DNA of 64,000 nt, from the NCBI GenBank assembly GCA_964507045.1, contig CAZDOO010000018.1, positions 8,573-72,572 on the forward strand, read 5' to 3'. Of this stretch, positions 18,171 to 26,271 are shown in pieces. The notes under the pieces are model-generated. The model did not search any database, had not been told where the DNA came from, and saw only the letters and a list, made by a program, of their open reading frames with translations. Each line of letters opens with the position of its first letter. Position 1 is the stretch's first letter. A program made the translations under genes and the position numbers. The DNA comes from UBA8199 sp964507045. GTDB taxonomy: Bacteria; Verrucomicrobiota; Verrucomicrobiia; Limisphaerales; UBA8199.

Positions 18171-18179
18171 TTGCTATAG

Positions 18180-18818
18180 TTGCGGCGCATGATGAGAAGT
18201 TTGAGGCCGCTCCCGAGGCGCTTCTACGAGCCGTCGGCCAAAGTGGTGGCGCCGGCCTTGCTCGGCCATTGGCTGGTGCGCCGCACCGCGAGCGGGCTCT
18301 GCGGCGGCGCCATTGTCGAGACGGAGGCGTATTTGGCGGACGACCCCGCCTGCCACGGCGCGCCGGGCCCGACAGCGCGGAACCGGGTGATGTTTGGCCC
18401 GCCGGGACACGGTTACGTGTACCTGATCTACGGCAATCACTATTGCGTGAACGCCGTCTGCCAGCCAGCCGGCGTGGCCGAGGCGGTGCTGATTCGGGCG
18501 GTGGAAGTCGGTCTGGGAGAGGAGTTAATGCGCCAGCGGAGGCCAGTCGCGGCCACACGGGACTTGACCAGTGGGCCGGGGAAGCTGTGCTGTGCCCTGG
18601 ATATTGACCGCGAACAGGATGGCGTTGACTTGTGCGATGTGAATTCGCCCCTGTTCGTGGCCCGCAATCCCGCGGTGACACAATTCCGCAGCAAGCGCGG
18701 CCCGGCGATCACTACGCTGCGAGTCGGCTTGACGAAAGCAGCCGACCTGCCGCTGCGGTTTTACCTGGACGGCAGCGCCTTTGTGTCGCGGCGGAAGTTC
18801 GCACGTGGCAGCGATTAG
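18180..18818 (+). CDS. DNA-3-methyladenine glycosylase, AAG/Mpg type
   Basis: 212 residues; it excises alkylated purines such as 3-methyladenine in base-excision repair. Signatures of the AAG (PF02245) family include RRFYEPSAKVVAPALLGHWL, the catalytic-region IVETEAYL, DPACHG, MFGPPGHGYVYLIYG and NHYCVNAV, and GPGKLCCAL. The length matches bacterial members (about 200). A strong Shine-Dalgarno places the start at TTG 18180. It lies 68 bp upstream of rnr on the same strand, so the two may be co-transcribed. Confidence 0.93.
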   Translation: MRRMMRSLRPLPRRFYEPSAKVVAPALLGHWLVRRTASGLCGGAIVETEAYLADDPACHGAPGPTARNRVMFGPPGHGYVYLIYGNHYCVNAVCQPAGVAEAVLIRAVEVGLGEELMRQRRPVAATRDLTSGPGKLCCALDIDREQDGVDLCDVNSPLFVARNPAVTQFRSKRGPAITTLRVGLTKAADLPLRFYLDGSAFVSRRKFARGSD

Positions 18819-18886
18819 GCTGGACGGTTGGAGCCGACGTGGTACATATTAGGAGTCAATACCTCACTTGGGGCTAATCACCTGAT

Positions 18887-21007
18887 ATGGAAGAGAAGAT
18901 CTTAGGCCTGCTTCGGCGGCCGAATTACACACCGTCCAACGCCGCTGAACTGCGGGGCCGGCTCGGGCTGCGCTGCAGCCAGCAGCGAGAGCTGGAACAC
19001 GTACTGGCGCGATTGGAACGGAGCGGACAGATAGCACGCATCAAGCAGGGCAACCGTTACGGGCTGCCACTGACCGCCGACCTGGTGCCGGGGCGCATCC
19101 GCATGAATCGCCAGGGAGTAGGCTTCGTGCAGGCGGACGACCCGAAGGTCCCGACCATCTGCGTTCCTTTCGACGCCACCTCGACGGCGATGCATGGGGA
19201 TCATGTGCTGGTGCGCCGGGACGTTCTGCCGCGGCTGCCACGCCGGCAGGCAGCGGAGGAAATCACTGGCCGGGTAGTGCGCATCCTGGAACGGGCGCGC
19301 ACCCAACTGGTCGGCACCCTGAAGCGCGGCAAGCAGTTCCTCTATGTTATCCCGGACGACCCGCGCATTTCCCACGACATCTACGTCCCACCGCCGCGCG
19401 ACGCCGGACGGCCCGCACGCCTGGGCGATAAAGTGGTCGTCGAGCTGCGCGAGTGGAAATCACGCAACGCCAACCCCGAGGGCGAGATCATCGAAGTGCT
19501 CGGCCCGCCAGACGCCGAAGGGGTGGACATGCTTTCGGTCATCCGGCAATACCGGCTGCCGTTGCACTTCCCGAAGCGGGTGTTGCAGGAGGCACAGGCG
19601 TTTGGCCGCGAGGTAAAGGCGGCAGAAAGAGCCGGGCGCGTGGATTGCCGCGGCCACCAGGTTGTCACCATTGACCCGGAAGATGCCAAGGATTTTGACG
19701 ACGCGATCTGCCTGCAGCGCTCGGGGGCGGGCCAATGGAAGCTATGGGTGCACATTGCCGACGTCTCGCATTACGTGCGGCCCGGCTGCGCGCTCGACGA
19801 GGAAGCAGCCCGGCGCGGCAACTCGACTTATCTCGTGGACCGGGTGGTGCCCATGCTGCCCGAGGCGCTGAGCAACGAGCTGTGCTCGCTCAAGCCGCAG
19901 GTTGAGCGGCTGACCAAGTGCGTCGAGTTCCTGCTGTCGGCCGACGGACAGGTGCTCAAGGCGCAGTTCTACTCCGCCGTGATTCGCTCCCAGCGCCGCT
20001 ACAACTACCGGGAGGTGTTCGCCCTGCTCCAGCGCCGGCCACAAGAGGCGATCGAACAGATGCTCCACGACGCCAACGGGCTGACCCAAAAGATCCGTCG
20101 GGCACGATTCAAGGCGGGCTCGCTGGACCTCGACTTTCCCGAGACCAAGATTCGCCTCGATGACCGGGGACGGGTTTTGCGGCTCGAGAAAGTGGAGAAC
20201 GACCTTTCGCATCAGCTCATCGAAGAGTGCATGTTGCTGGCCAACGAAGCTGTCGCCGGCCGGCTCATGGCTTTGAATCGCCCGGCAGTTTACCGGATTC
20301 ACGAGCCGCCGGAAGAGAAACGGCTCCAGGAATACCGCGAGGAGGTCCTCAGTCATCATATCCCATGCGGCAACCTGTCCAACCGCCACGAAGTGCAGAA
20401 GCTGCTGGAAAAGCTCAACGGGCTGCCCATCGGCCAGGCGCTCAAGATCGGCTTCCTGAAGTCGCTGATGCGCGCGCGCTACGCCGTCGAGCCGCTCGGC
20501 CATTACGGCCTGGCCAAGAGGAAATACACACACTTTACCTCGCCGATTCGGCGCTACGCGGACCTGGTCGTGCACCGGGCCCTGTTTCAGACTCCGGGCC
20601 AGCGCCTGGCAGCGGGATCCCTTAAGGAAGTGACCGACCACCTATCCGAGACTGAGCGCAACTCCGATGACGCCGAGCGCGACAGCCGAGACACAAAGAT
20701 GTTTGCCTTTCTGACCGGCCAGCTCAAATCGGCGCACCCGCCGCGGCATGCCGCGCTGGTCACCGATGTGCGAAACTTCGGGTTCTTCGTGGACGTGCCG
20801 GGACTGGGGATGAGCGGGCTCGTGCCGCTCTCAGGGTTGAGCGACGACTTCTATCAGTTCGACGCGACGCGGGGCCAGCTGCTCGGCCGGCGCACGCGGC
20901 GCGTCTTCAAGCTGGGCGACAAGGTGGATGTGCAGATCGCGAAGGTGGACATTTTCAAACGCCAGGTGGACTTCAAACTTGCTGCTCCGGCGAAGGGGCA
21001 GCGATAG
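18887..21007 (+). CDS. rnr: Ribonuclease R
   Basis: 706 residues. This processive 3'-5' exoribonuclease degrades structured RNA. Domains in order: winged-helix N-terminus (residues 1-60), cold-shock-like OB folds (70-225), RNB catalytic domain (about 255-590) with TIDPEDAKDFDDAI, the acidic metal site, and HFTSPIRRYADLVVHR, then an S1 RNA-binding domain (620-700) beginning ALVTDVRNFGFFVDVPG. The protein ends shortly after the S1 domain without the long basic tail of the Escherichia coli enzyme. Start: ATG at 18887. Confidence 0.95.
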   Translation: MEEKILGLLRRPNYTPSNAAELRGRLGLRCSQQRELEHVLARLERSGQIARIKQGNRYGLPLTADLVPGRIRMNRQGVGFVQADDPKVPTICVPFDATSTAMHGDHVLVRRDVLPRLPRRQAAEEITGRVVRILERARTQLVGTLKRGKQFLYVIPDDPRISHDIYVPPPRDAGRPARLGDKVVVELREWKSRNANPEGEIIEVLGPPDAEGVDMLSVIRQYRLPLHFPKRVLQEAQAFGREVKAAERAGRVDCRGHQVVTIDPEDAKDFDDAICLQRSGAGQWKLWVHIADVSHYVRPGCALDEEAARRGNSTYLVDRVVPMLPEALSNELCSLKPQVERLTKCVEFLLSADGQVLKAQFYSAVIRSQRRYNYREVFALLQRRPQEAIEQMLHDANGLTQKIRRARFKAGSLDLDFPETKIRLDDRGRVLRLEKVENDLSHQLIEECMLLANEAVAGRLMALNRPAVYRIHEPPEEKRLQEYREEVLSHHIPCGNLSNRHEVQKLLEKLNGLPIGQALKIGFLKSLMRARYAVEPLGHYGLAKRKYTHFTSPIRRYADLVVHRALFQTPGQRLAAGSLKEVTDHLSETERNSDDAERDSRDTKMFAFLTGQLKSAHPPRHAALVTDVRNFGFFVDVPGLGMSGLVPLSGLSDDFYQFDATRGQLLGRRTRRVFKLGDKVDVQIAKVDIFKRQVDFKLAAPAKGQR

Positions 21008-21036
21008 CACTTCAAGCTGCCGGATCCGTTGGGGGA

Positions 21037-21534
21037 CTACAAGAGCGTCTTCACGGTTTCGACTTGCTTGATAAGCCAGTCACGTTTGACCTTGACTACG
21101 CGCAGGCGCAACTCTTGCAGATAGCGCTCCCGCTCCCCCGATACCCGCGCTTCGCCCGTGACATAAACCTCTGCGAAGGCCTTGTCGGGTGAGAGCGTGA
21201 CCTTGATGTCAGGAAACCGGACGGTGAGGCTCTTAGCCACGCGCCGGGCTGCCAGCACGCCCTGCATCAGCTCGTCCCGCCCGTTGAAGGTGTGCTGGGT
21301 GCCGGGCACCTCTACCGTAACCTCGACATCCGGGGTGAAGTACTCGGCCACCGAACTGGCATTCCACGCCTGGGATACGAGCCCTTGATCCGAGGAGTAA
21401 GATACCGCCTTGGCCATCTCCCCCAACCGCTTCCTGATAACCTTCTCCGGGTTGGGATGCAAGACGCTCCAGGCCCAAAAGCCCACGGCGGCCAAGGCGG
21501 CCACCAGGAGGATTCGAATCGCCCATTCCTTCAT
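21037..21534 (-). CDS. Hypothetical anchored NTF2/SnoaL-like protein
   Basis: 165 residues from the ATG at 21534, whose first bases overlap the lepB stop (ATGA), indicating translational coupling. Residues 5-24 are a membrane anchor (AIRILLVAALAAVGFWAWSV). The remainder is an alpha+beta domain with an N-terminal helix pair, VAEYFTPDVEVTVEVPG, and a mixed sheet ending DWLIKQVETVKTLL, reminiscent of NTF2-like folds. No catalytic motif is seen. It probably faces the periplasm. The coupling to signal peptidase is visible; a functional link is only inferred. Confidence 0.7.
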   Translation of the reverse strand: MKEWAIRILLVAALAAVGFWAWSVLHPNPEKVIRKRLGEMAKAVSYSSDQGLVSQAWNASSVAEYFTPDVEVTVEVPGTQHTFNGRDELMQGVLAARRVAKSLTVRFPDIKVTLSPDKAFAEVYVTGEARVSGERERYLQELRLRVVKVKRDWLIKQVETVKTLL

Positions 21535-22055
21535 AAAAGCACCTTGCCGAGGATAAGGGCGCGGGGCGCCCGGCCTTGCGCATGCCACTCCATCGGATTG
21601 TCTCGATTGTCCCCGACAACGTAGTATTGGTCTGCCCCGATTTGAACCGGCTCGCGCTCCCAGTTGCAGGGGAACTTGACATAGGGCTCGTCCAGAGGCT
21701 TGCCGTTGATCAAAACTCGGCCCTCGTGAAACGCCAAGGTCTCACCCGGCAAGCCGACGATCCGTTTCATGTACATGCGGTGCTTGCCGGCCAGCAGACG
21801 GACGGCTACCACGTCCCCGCGCTGCGGCTCGTGGAACAGGAAGGCCAGCCGATTGACGAGGTTGACACCATTCTCCTTGTAGGTCGGAAGCATGCTCCCG
21901 CCATCCACGCGGACACCCAGCAACACGTAGCGAAAGACAATCAGCGAGACCGCCACGAGCACGACGATGCGCACCAGCGTGCGCTTTGGGTCCCGCCCAA
22001 TGAGCACTCGCTGCCCCCAGCCCGGCTCCCGTCCTGCCTCAATGCTTGTTGCCAT
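21531..22055 (-). CDS. lepB: Signal peptidase I
   Basis: 174 residues from the ATG at 22055; it cleaves Sec signal peptides. One membrane helix (about residues 29-48) is followed by the catalytic serine in GGSMLPT (S54) and the lysine of MYMKRIVGLPGE (K97), then the conserved VVGDNRDNPMEW box. It is short and single-spanning, like Gram-positive-type SipS enzymes, and the last box reads NPMEW rather than the common NSxDSR. It is the first gene of a two-gene overlapping unit. Confidence 0.92.
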   Translation of the reverse strand: MATSIEAGREPGWGQRVLIGRDPKRTLVRIVVLVAVSLIVFRYVLLGVRVDGGSMLPTYKENGVNLVNRLAFLFHEPQRGDVVAVRLLAGKHRMYMKRIVGLPGETLAFHEGRVLINGKPLDEPYVKFPCNWEREPVQIGADQYYVVGDNRDNPMEWHAQGRAPRALILGKVLL

Positions 22056-22185
22056 ACCAAGTATCCGTCCGCCCGAAAATGTGCTTGTCCCTGCACATTG
22101 GCAAGCACAGGAAAGGCCCCAGCAGTCCCCTTCCCATCCGGCGTTTTCGCTTGAGGAACACCCCACCCCTGCGTAAGAAGTAACG

Positions 22186-22326
22186 ATGCCGATTCATCTG
22201 CCTGCGATTTCGCGCCGCCAGTTCCTCGTGCCCCCCGCGGCCGGGGGCGGGTCGCCAAGCTCAAGTGGCGCGCCGCATAACCCAGTGCCTGCCATCCGCT
22301 TCGAGCTCAAGACCACATGCGATTGA
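22186..22326 (+). pseudogene. Possible remnant of a Tat-exported protein N-terminus
   Basis: A 46-codon reading frame begins MPIHLPAISRRQFLVPPAAG, with a twin-arginine motif (SRRQFL) followed by a Gly/Ala-rich stretch, like the start of Tat-exported metallophosphoesterase-type proteins. It then loses similarity and ends inside the start of the rhomboid gene. It may be a decayed gene start or chance; no downstream body of such a gene is seen. Confidence 0.35.
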
Positions 22327-23207
22327 TCGGCCATCTCGCGGAAGAACAGGCGGCCCGCACGCTGGCGGACTACCTCTACGTGCAGAGAATTGAGAGCCAC
22401 CTCGAATTCGATAAGGCGGACGGCTGGGGCATCTGGGTCAACGACGAGGATCAACTCGAGGACGCCGCCAAGTTGCTGGCGGAGTTTCGGCTAAATCCGA
22501 CCGCTCCGAAATACCGGGCGCAGGCTAGGAACGCCGCCGAGTTGCGCGCCGACGCCGAAAAGAGCGAAGCCAAATACCGCAAGAAGCTGCGCGACCAGCG
22601 GCATCTCTTTCGACCGCTGACCGCCTACGGGTTCGGCCCGCTGACCTTTGTGCTCATTGCGATCAGCGTCACGGTTTGCATCGTGTCCCAGCTCGGAACT
22701 AATCTCCATTCGGTCCGGGGCCTGCTTATCACGGATTTCACCACCGGCACCCCCTTGGAATCAAGCCTGTCCGAAATCCGCCACGGACAGTTCTGGCGAC
22801 TGGTTACGCCCATCTTCATTCATTTCGGCCCGCTCCACATCATCTTCAACATGCTCTGGCTGCGCGACCTGGGGAGCATGGTCGAGGGGCGCCAATCCTC
22901 CCGGCTGCTGGGGGTCCTGGTGCTGGCCATCGCAGCGGGCTCAAACCTGGCGCAGTTCTGGTTCGGCGGCCCGCTGTTCGGCGGAATGTCCGGCGTGGTC
23001 TATGGGCTGCTGGGCTACATCTGGATGCGAGGCAAATTCGATCCCGGGTCCGGCTTGTATCTGCATCCCACCACATTGACGATGATGATCATCTGGTTCT
23101 TTGCCTGCTTCACCCCCATCGTGCCCCACGTGGCCAACGCCGCCCACACCGCCGGGTTGGTCATGGGCATCGTCTGGGGCTACCTGGCCAGCTTGCGCTA
23201 CCGCTGA
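22317..23207 (+). CDS. Rhomboid-family intramembrane serine protease
   Basis: 296 residues. The N-terminal about 85 residues form a cytoplasmic alpha/beta domain like that of GlpG (HLAEEQAARTLADYLYVQ, then WVNDEDQLEDA). Six membrane helices follow. The catalytic serine is in GMSGVVYG (S225) and the histidine in NAAHTAGL (H277). The first-loop motif LWLRDLG and HIIFNM also fit. It cleaves membrane proteins within the bilayer; substrates are unknown. It is convergent with the next gene, with only 9 bp between stops. Confidence 0.93.
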   Translation: MRLIGHLAEEQAARTLADYLYVQRIESHLEFDKADGWGIWVNDEDQLEDAAKLLAEFRLNPTAPKYRAQARNAAELRADAEKSEAKYRKKLRDQRHLFRPLTAYGFGPLTFVLIAISVTVCIVSQLGTNLHSVRGLLITDFTTGTPLESSLSEIRHGQFWRLVTPIFIHFGPLHIIFNMLWLRDLGSMVEGRQSSRLLGVLVLAIAAGSNLAQFWFGGPLFGGMSGVVYGLLGYIWMRGKFDPGSGLYLHPTTLTMMIIWFFACFTPIVPHVANAAHTAGLVMGIVWGYLASLRYR

Positions 23208-23216
23208 ATCGGCCGA

Positions 23217-23537
23217 TCACTTGAAGAAATCGTCCTGCTCATCCACCTCGAGAAGCTCGCCAAAGTCCTTCCCGCTCTTTTCGAGAATGGCCTTGATCTG
23301 CGGCGAAACCCATTTCTTCGGCTTCTTCTTCTCCCTTGGCCGCAGCCGGTAATAGCCGCCTGAATCCGACTCCAGGATTCCCTGCTCCACCAAGCGCAGC
23401 AGGACGGGTAGCGCCCACTCCGGATTCTCCCGATACCGCCATTTGCCCCCTGCGCGCCGGGCAAGCTCCCGCGCGGAAACAAACTGACCACCGTAGCTCT
23501 TCAGATACATGCAGATCTCTCTCTCGTCCGGGTCCAT
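23217..23537 (-). CDS. Hypothetical winged-helix-like protein
   Basis: 106 residues from the ATG at 23537 (MDPDEREICMYLKSYGGQFV). A frame extending to 23573 exists but adds an unlikely segment. Residues 5-75 read as a helix-turn-helix/winged-helix: SARELARRAGGKWR as the first helices, then ALPVLLRLVEQGILESDSGGYYRL as recognition helix and wing. The tail is lysine-rich and then acidic (EVDEQDDFFK). It may be a small regulator, but no family could be named. It lies alone between a convergent and a divergent neighbour. Confidence 0.65.
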   Translation of the reverse strand: MDPDEREICMYLKSYGGQFVSARELARRAGGKWRYRENPEWALPVLLRLVEQGILESDSGGYYRLRPREKKKPKKWVSPQIKAILEKSGKDFGELLEVDEQDDFFK

Positions 23538-23678
23538 CGTGCCAGTTTTGTGGCCTTGGTCCGCCAAGTCCATGCAATTCTGTCCGCCTGGAGAACGGAT
23601 TCAGCTCGACGCCAGGACTTGGGCGTGGCACTCTTGCGGCGTTTGGACAATGAAGCCAATGCCATCGAAAGCTGAATC

Positions 23679-25013
23679 ATGACACATATCTCACGTCGCA
23701 AGTTCCTCGGAAAATCCGCTCTGACTGCCGGCCTGGCACCAGTTGCCATCAGCGGCCTCACCTTCCCCTTTGTTCGCTCCGTCCGTGCTGCCGAACCAGG
23801 CCCCAGCGACAAGGTCCGGATCGGCATTATCGGCTGCGGCGGCATGGGCCAGGGCGACCTGTCCTGCTTTTTCCTGAATCCCGAGGTGGACTGCGTTGTG
23901 GTCTGCGATGTAGATGACGCCAAGATCGCCAAGGGCGTCGAGATTTGCGAGAAGAAGCGCGGGAAGAAGCCCGACACGGTAAAGGACTTCCGCCGCGTCC
24001 TCGACCGCAAAGATGTGGACGCGGTGCTCATTGCCACGCCGGACCACTGGCACGCCCTGCCAACCATTCTGGCCTGCCAGGCCGGGAAAGATGTTTACGT
24101 CGAGAAGCCGCTCGCCACAACCATTGACGAGGGCCGCGCCATGCTCGAGGCGGCCAGGCGCCATCAGCGCGTCGTGCAGATGGGTTCCCAGTGGCGCAGT
24201 TGTAATCACATTATCGAGGCGGGTGAGTTCATTCGCTCCGGCAAGCTCGGCAAAGTCAGCATCGTGCGCGGCTGGGCCTACCTGGACTGGCTGCCCAGCA
24301 TCGGCAAGCCGGCGGATTGCGACCCGCCCCCCGGCGTGGATTACGACATGTGGCTGGGCCCCGCGCCCAAACGGCCCTTCAACCCCAACCGCTTCCACTT
24401 CAACTTCCGCTGGTTCTGGGATTACGCGGGCGGCCTGATGACTGACTGGGGCGTTCATCTTATTAACATGATGCTCATGGGCATGAACCAGGATGCGCCC
24501 AAGAGCGCTTACTCCTGCGGCGGCAAGTTCGTCCTGGACGACAACTCCGAAACGCCTGACTCCCAAGTGACCGTTTATGAGTTCCCCAACTACACCCTGA
24601 TCTGGGAGCACAAAGCCGGCTTGAACAACGGCCTGTATAACCGCTCGTGGGGCGTCGAATGGAGCGGCACCGAAGGCAACATCATCCTTAACGACGAAGG
24701 CTGGGAGATTCGCACGGAGAAGAAGCAGGCGAACCTCGACAACCAACGTAAGCCCGGCAGCCCCGATCCGCGCCCGGCTCACGTGCGCAACTTCCTGGCT
24801 TGCATGAAATCCCGCCAGCAGCCCGTGCTCAACCTCGACATCGGCCATCACGTATCTACTGTGGCGCACCTCGGCAACATCGCCTACCGCACCAGCCGCA
24901 AGATCGTCTGGGATGCTGCGCAGGAACAGGTGGTCGGAGATCCGGAAGCAGACAAGCTGGTCGGCGCGAACTACCGCCAGCCGTGGAAACTGCCTTACGC
25001 TAAGCGGGCGTAG
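23679..25013 (+). CDS. Tat-exported Gfo/Idh/MocA-family oxidoreductase
   Basis: 444 residues. The N-terminus carries a twin-arginine signal (SRRKFLGKSALTAGLAPVAI). An NAD(P)-binding Rossmann domain follows: IGIIGCGGMGQGD, ATPDHWHALP and the conserved VYVEKPLATT. The C-terminal substrate domain (about 175-440) includes FRWFWDYAGGLMTDWGVHL, where the aspartate and histidine fit the usual active site. Family members act on sugars or inositols, or serve in anaerobic glycan handling; the substrate is not predictable. Export is inferred from the signal. It is one of three such genes here, not closely alike. Confidence 0.9.
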   Translation: MTHISRRKFLGKSALTAGLAPVAISGLTFPFVRSVRAAEPGPSDKVRIGIIGCGGMGQGDLSCFFLNPEVDCVVVCDVDDAKIAKGVEICEKKRGKKPDTVKDFRRVLDRKDVDAVLIATPDHWHALPTILACQAGKDVYVEKPLATTIDEGRAMLEAARRHQRVVQMGSQWRSCNHIIEAGEFIRSGKLGKVSIVRGWAYLDWLPSIGKPADCDPPPGVDYDMWLGPAPKRPFNPNRFHFNFRWFWDYAGGLMTDWGVHLINMMLMGMNQDAPKSAYSCGGKFVLDDNSETPDSQVTVYEFPNYTLIWEHKAGLNNGLYNRSWGVEWSGTEGNIILNDEGWEIRTEKKQANLDNQRKPGSPDPRPAHVRNFLACMKSRQQPVLNLDIGHHVSTVAHLGNIAYRTSRKIVWDAAQEQVVGDPEADKLVGANYRQPWKLPYAKRA

Positions 25014-25333
25014 CGCACATCCGCATTGCGCCACCGGAACGCCGGATTAATTCGGCAGCCTGATCCCTCGCTTCGCCGCTGCTGGATAAATTCGGCGTGC
25101 CGACCTGGCTATTTGCCGACGACTGGTTGCGCCCCAAGCACCGCACTGCTGTTCGTCATGGTAAACGTGACGTTGCGCAGACTGTTCACGCTCGTGATGC
25201 GTTGCGCTCGCATCTTCAGCCTGGGTGCGGGAGTGGAAGCTGGCGCCAGACACATCAGCACCACCAACCCCATCGCCGCGAGAACTCCAATAATTGCGAT
25301 CCTGTTTCTCCTGTTCATAGCGGATCTTCGGTT
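25014..25333. other. Intergenic region with a small ORF
   Basis: This 320-bp stretch lies between a plus-strand oxidoreductase and the minus-strand prepilin gene. It holds one plausible small minus-strand gene (25109-25318), described separately. I see no terminator or repeat in the rest. Confidence 0.5.
25109..25318 (-). CDS. Small membrane-anchored protein, perhaps a truncated gene
   Basis: 69 residues. MNRRNRIAIIGVLAAMGLVV gives a clear N-terminal membrane anchor, and the rest reads VNSLRNVTFTMTNSSAVLG, like the start of a beta-sandwich (VTFTxTNxS) before a stop. It begins 15 bp after the prepilin gene on the same strand, so the two may be co-transcribed. The abrupt end suggests the N-terminal piece of a longer protein that has been broken; an intact short peptide is also possible. 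Confidence 0.45.
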   Translation of the reverse strand: MNRRNRIAIIGVLAAMGLVVLMCLAPASTPAPRLKMRAQRITSVNSLRNVTFTMTNSSAVLGAQPVVGK

Positions 25334-26143
25334 CTACCGAACGGTCGTAGCCTGCTTCAGCCTTTGCCAGTCGGAATTGCTGGCGCTGACGGCTTCCCCG
25401 GTCCCCCGGGAATCCGGGTCCTGCAGTTTGAAGAACTCGGCGTGGCCGTCGGCAAAATTAAGCCCATAGCTGTGTGAATGGCGGGTGGCGGGAAAACTGG
25501 CGAAGGGCCGGCTGTCATCTGTCGTCACCAGGAACCACGCGTCGTCAATGCTGGCCTCTTGTTCGTCAGTGATCACCCAGATTCTGGCCGGGCCGGCAGC
25601 GGCCAGCTCGCTGTCGCGGACGAAGGTGCGAAAACCGTTAGTCCGGAGATAGCTTTCCATGTAGCGGCTGCCAATCCATCCGTTCATGGAATAGCTGCGC
25701 ACCCGAGGCGCTTCGCCGGTGCGGGATGAATCGCCGGGACACCGATAAAAGGTCACTTCGCTGGCATAGGGAAAGAACTTTCCCTGCCGGATGAAGGTCT
25801 TGTTGGTTGAATCCGTCGAAACCTTCATATCCCCGAGCACCCAGGAGTTGGTGCCGATCTCGGCCAGAGGATAATTCTGTGCCAGTTTGCCGTCGTTGTC
25901 CGCCGTGTACATCTGAAACGCCAGTCCGGCTTGCTTAAGATTATCCAGGCACACCGTGCGGCGACCCCGGGCCTGCGCGGCCGCGAGCGCCGGGACGAGC
26001 AATGCCGCCAGAAGGGCAATGATGGCAACGACCAGCAGCAGTTCCGTCAAAGTGAATGCCCGGTCCACACGACATCCTTCACTGCCCCGGCAAACCGGTG
26101 GGTTTGCCGGCCACGTCACTACGGCACTTGAAGGCGAGACCAT
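25334..26143 (-). CDS. Prepilin-type (type II pseudopilin-like) protein
   Basis: About 269 residues from the ATG at 26143; an in-frame start further up at 26278 adds an unlikely tail. The prepilin peptidase site and N-methylation helix are plain: DRAFTLTELLLVVAIIALLA, with the E at +5 after cleavage. The body is of the H-X9-DG class common in Planctomycetes and Verrucomicrobiota (SYGLNFADGHAEFF). The leader before the helix is long, about 27 residues. It is probably a secreted or surface pseudopilin. It is transcribed divergently from the sensor kinase gene. Confidence 0.85.
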   Translation of the reverse strand: MVSPSSAVVTWPANPPVCRGSEGCRVDRAFTLTELLLVVAIIALLAALLVPALAAAQARGRRTVCLDNLKQAGLAFQMYTADNDGKLAQNYPLAEIGTNSWVLGDMKVSTDSTNKTFIRQGKFFPYASEVTFYRCPGDSSRTGEAPRVRSYSMNGWIGSRYMESYLRTNGFRTFVRDSELAAAGPARIWVITDEQEASIDDAWFLVTTDDSRPFASFPATRHSHSYGLNFADGHAEFFKLQDPDSRGTGEAVSASNSDWQRLKQATTVR

Positions 26144-26222
26144 GAGCTTCTGCTGGCTTACACTACTCCCCGTCTGCAGCCGTTGGGAAGTGTGCGTTTC
26201 AGGGCACACCTTTTCCTTTTGA

Positions 26223-26251
26223 TTGCACCACCGCACCCGGCAAATGATAAT
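26223..26251 (+). promoter_or_regulatory. Possible sigma-70 promoter of the sensor kinase gene
   Basis: TTGCAC (26223-26228) and GATAAT (26246-26251) are separated by 17 bp. The -10 end is 20 bp before the ATG at 26272, so the leader would be short. Confidence 0.4.
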
Positions 26252-26271
26252 CCGGTCACGACAGTATCGGC

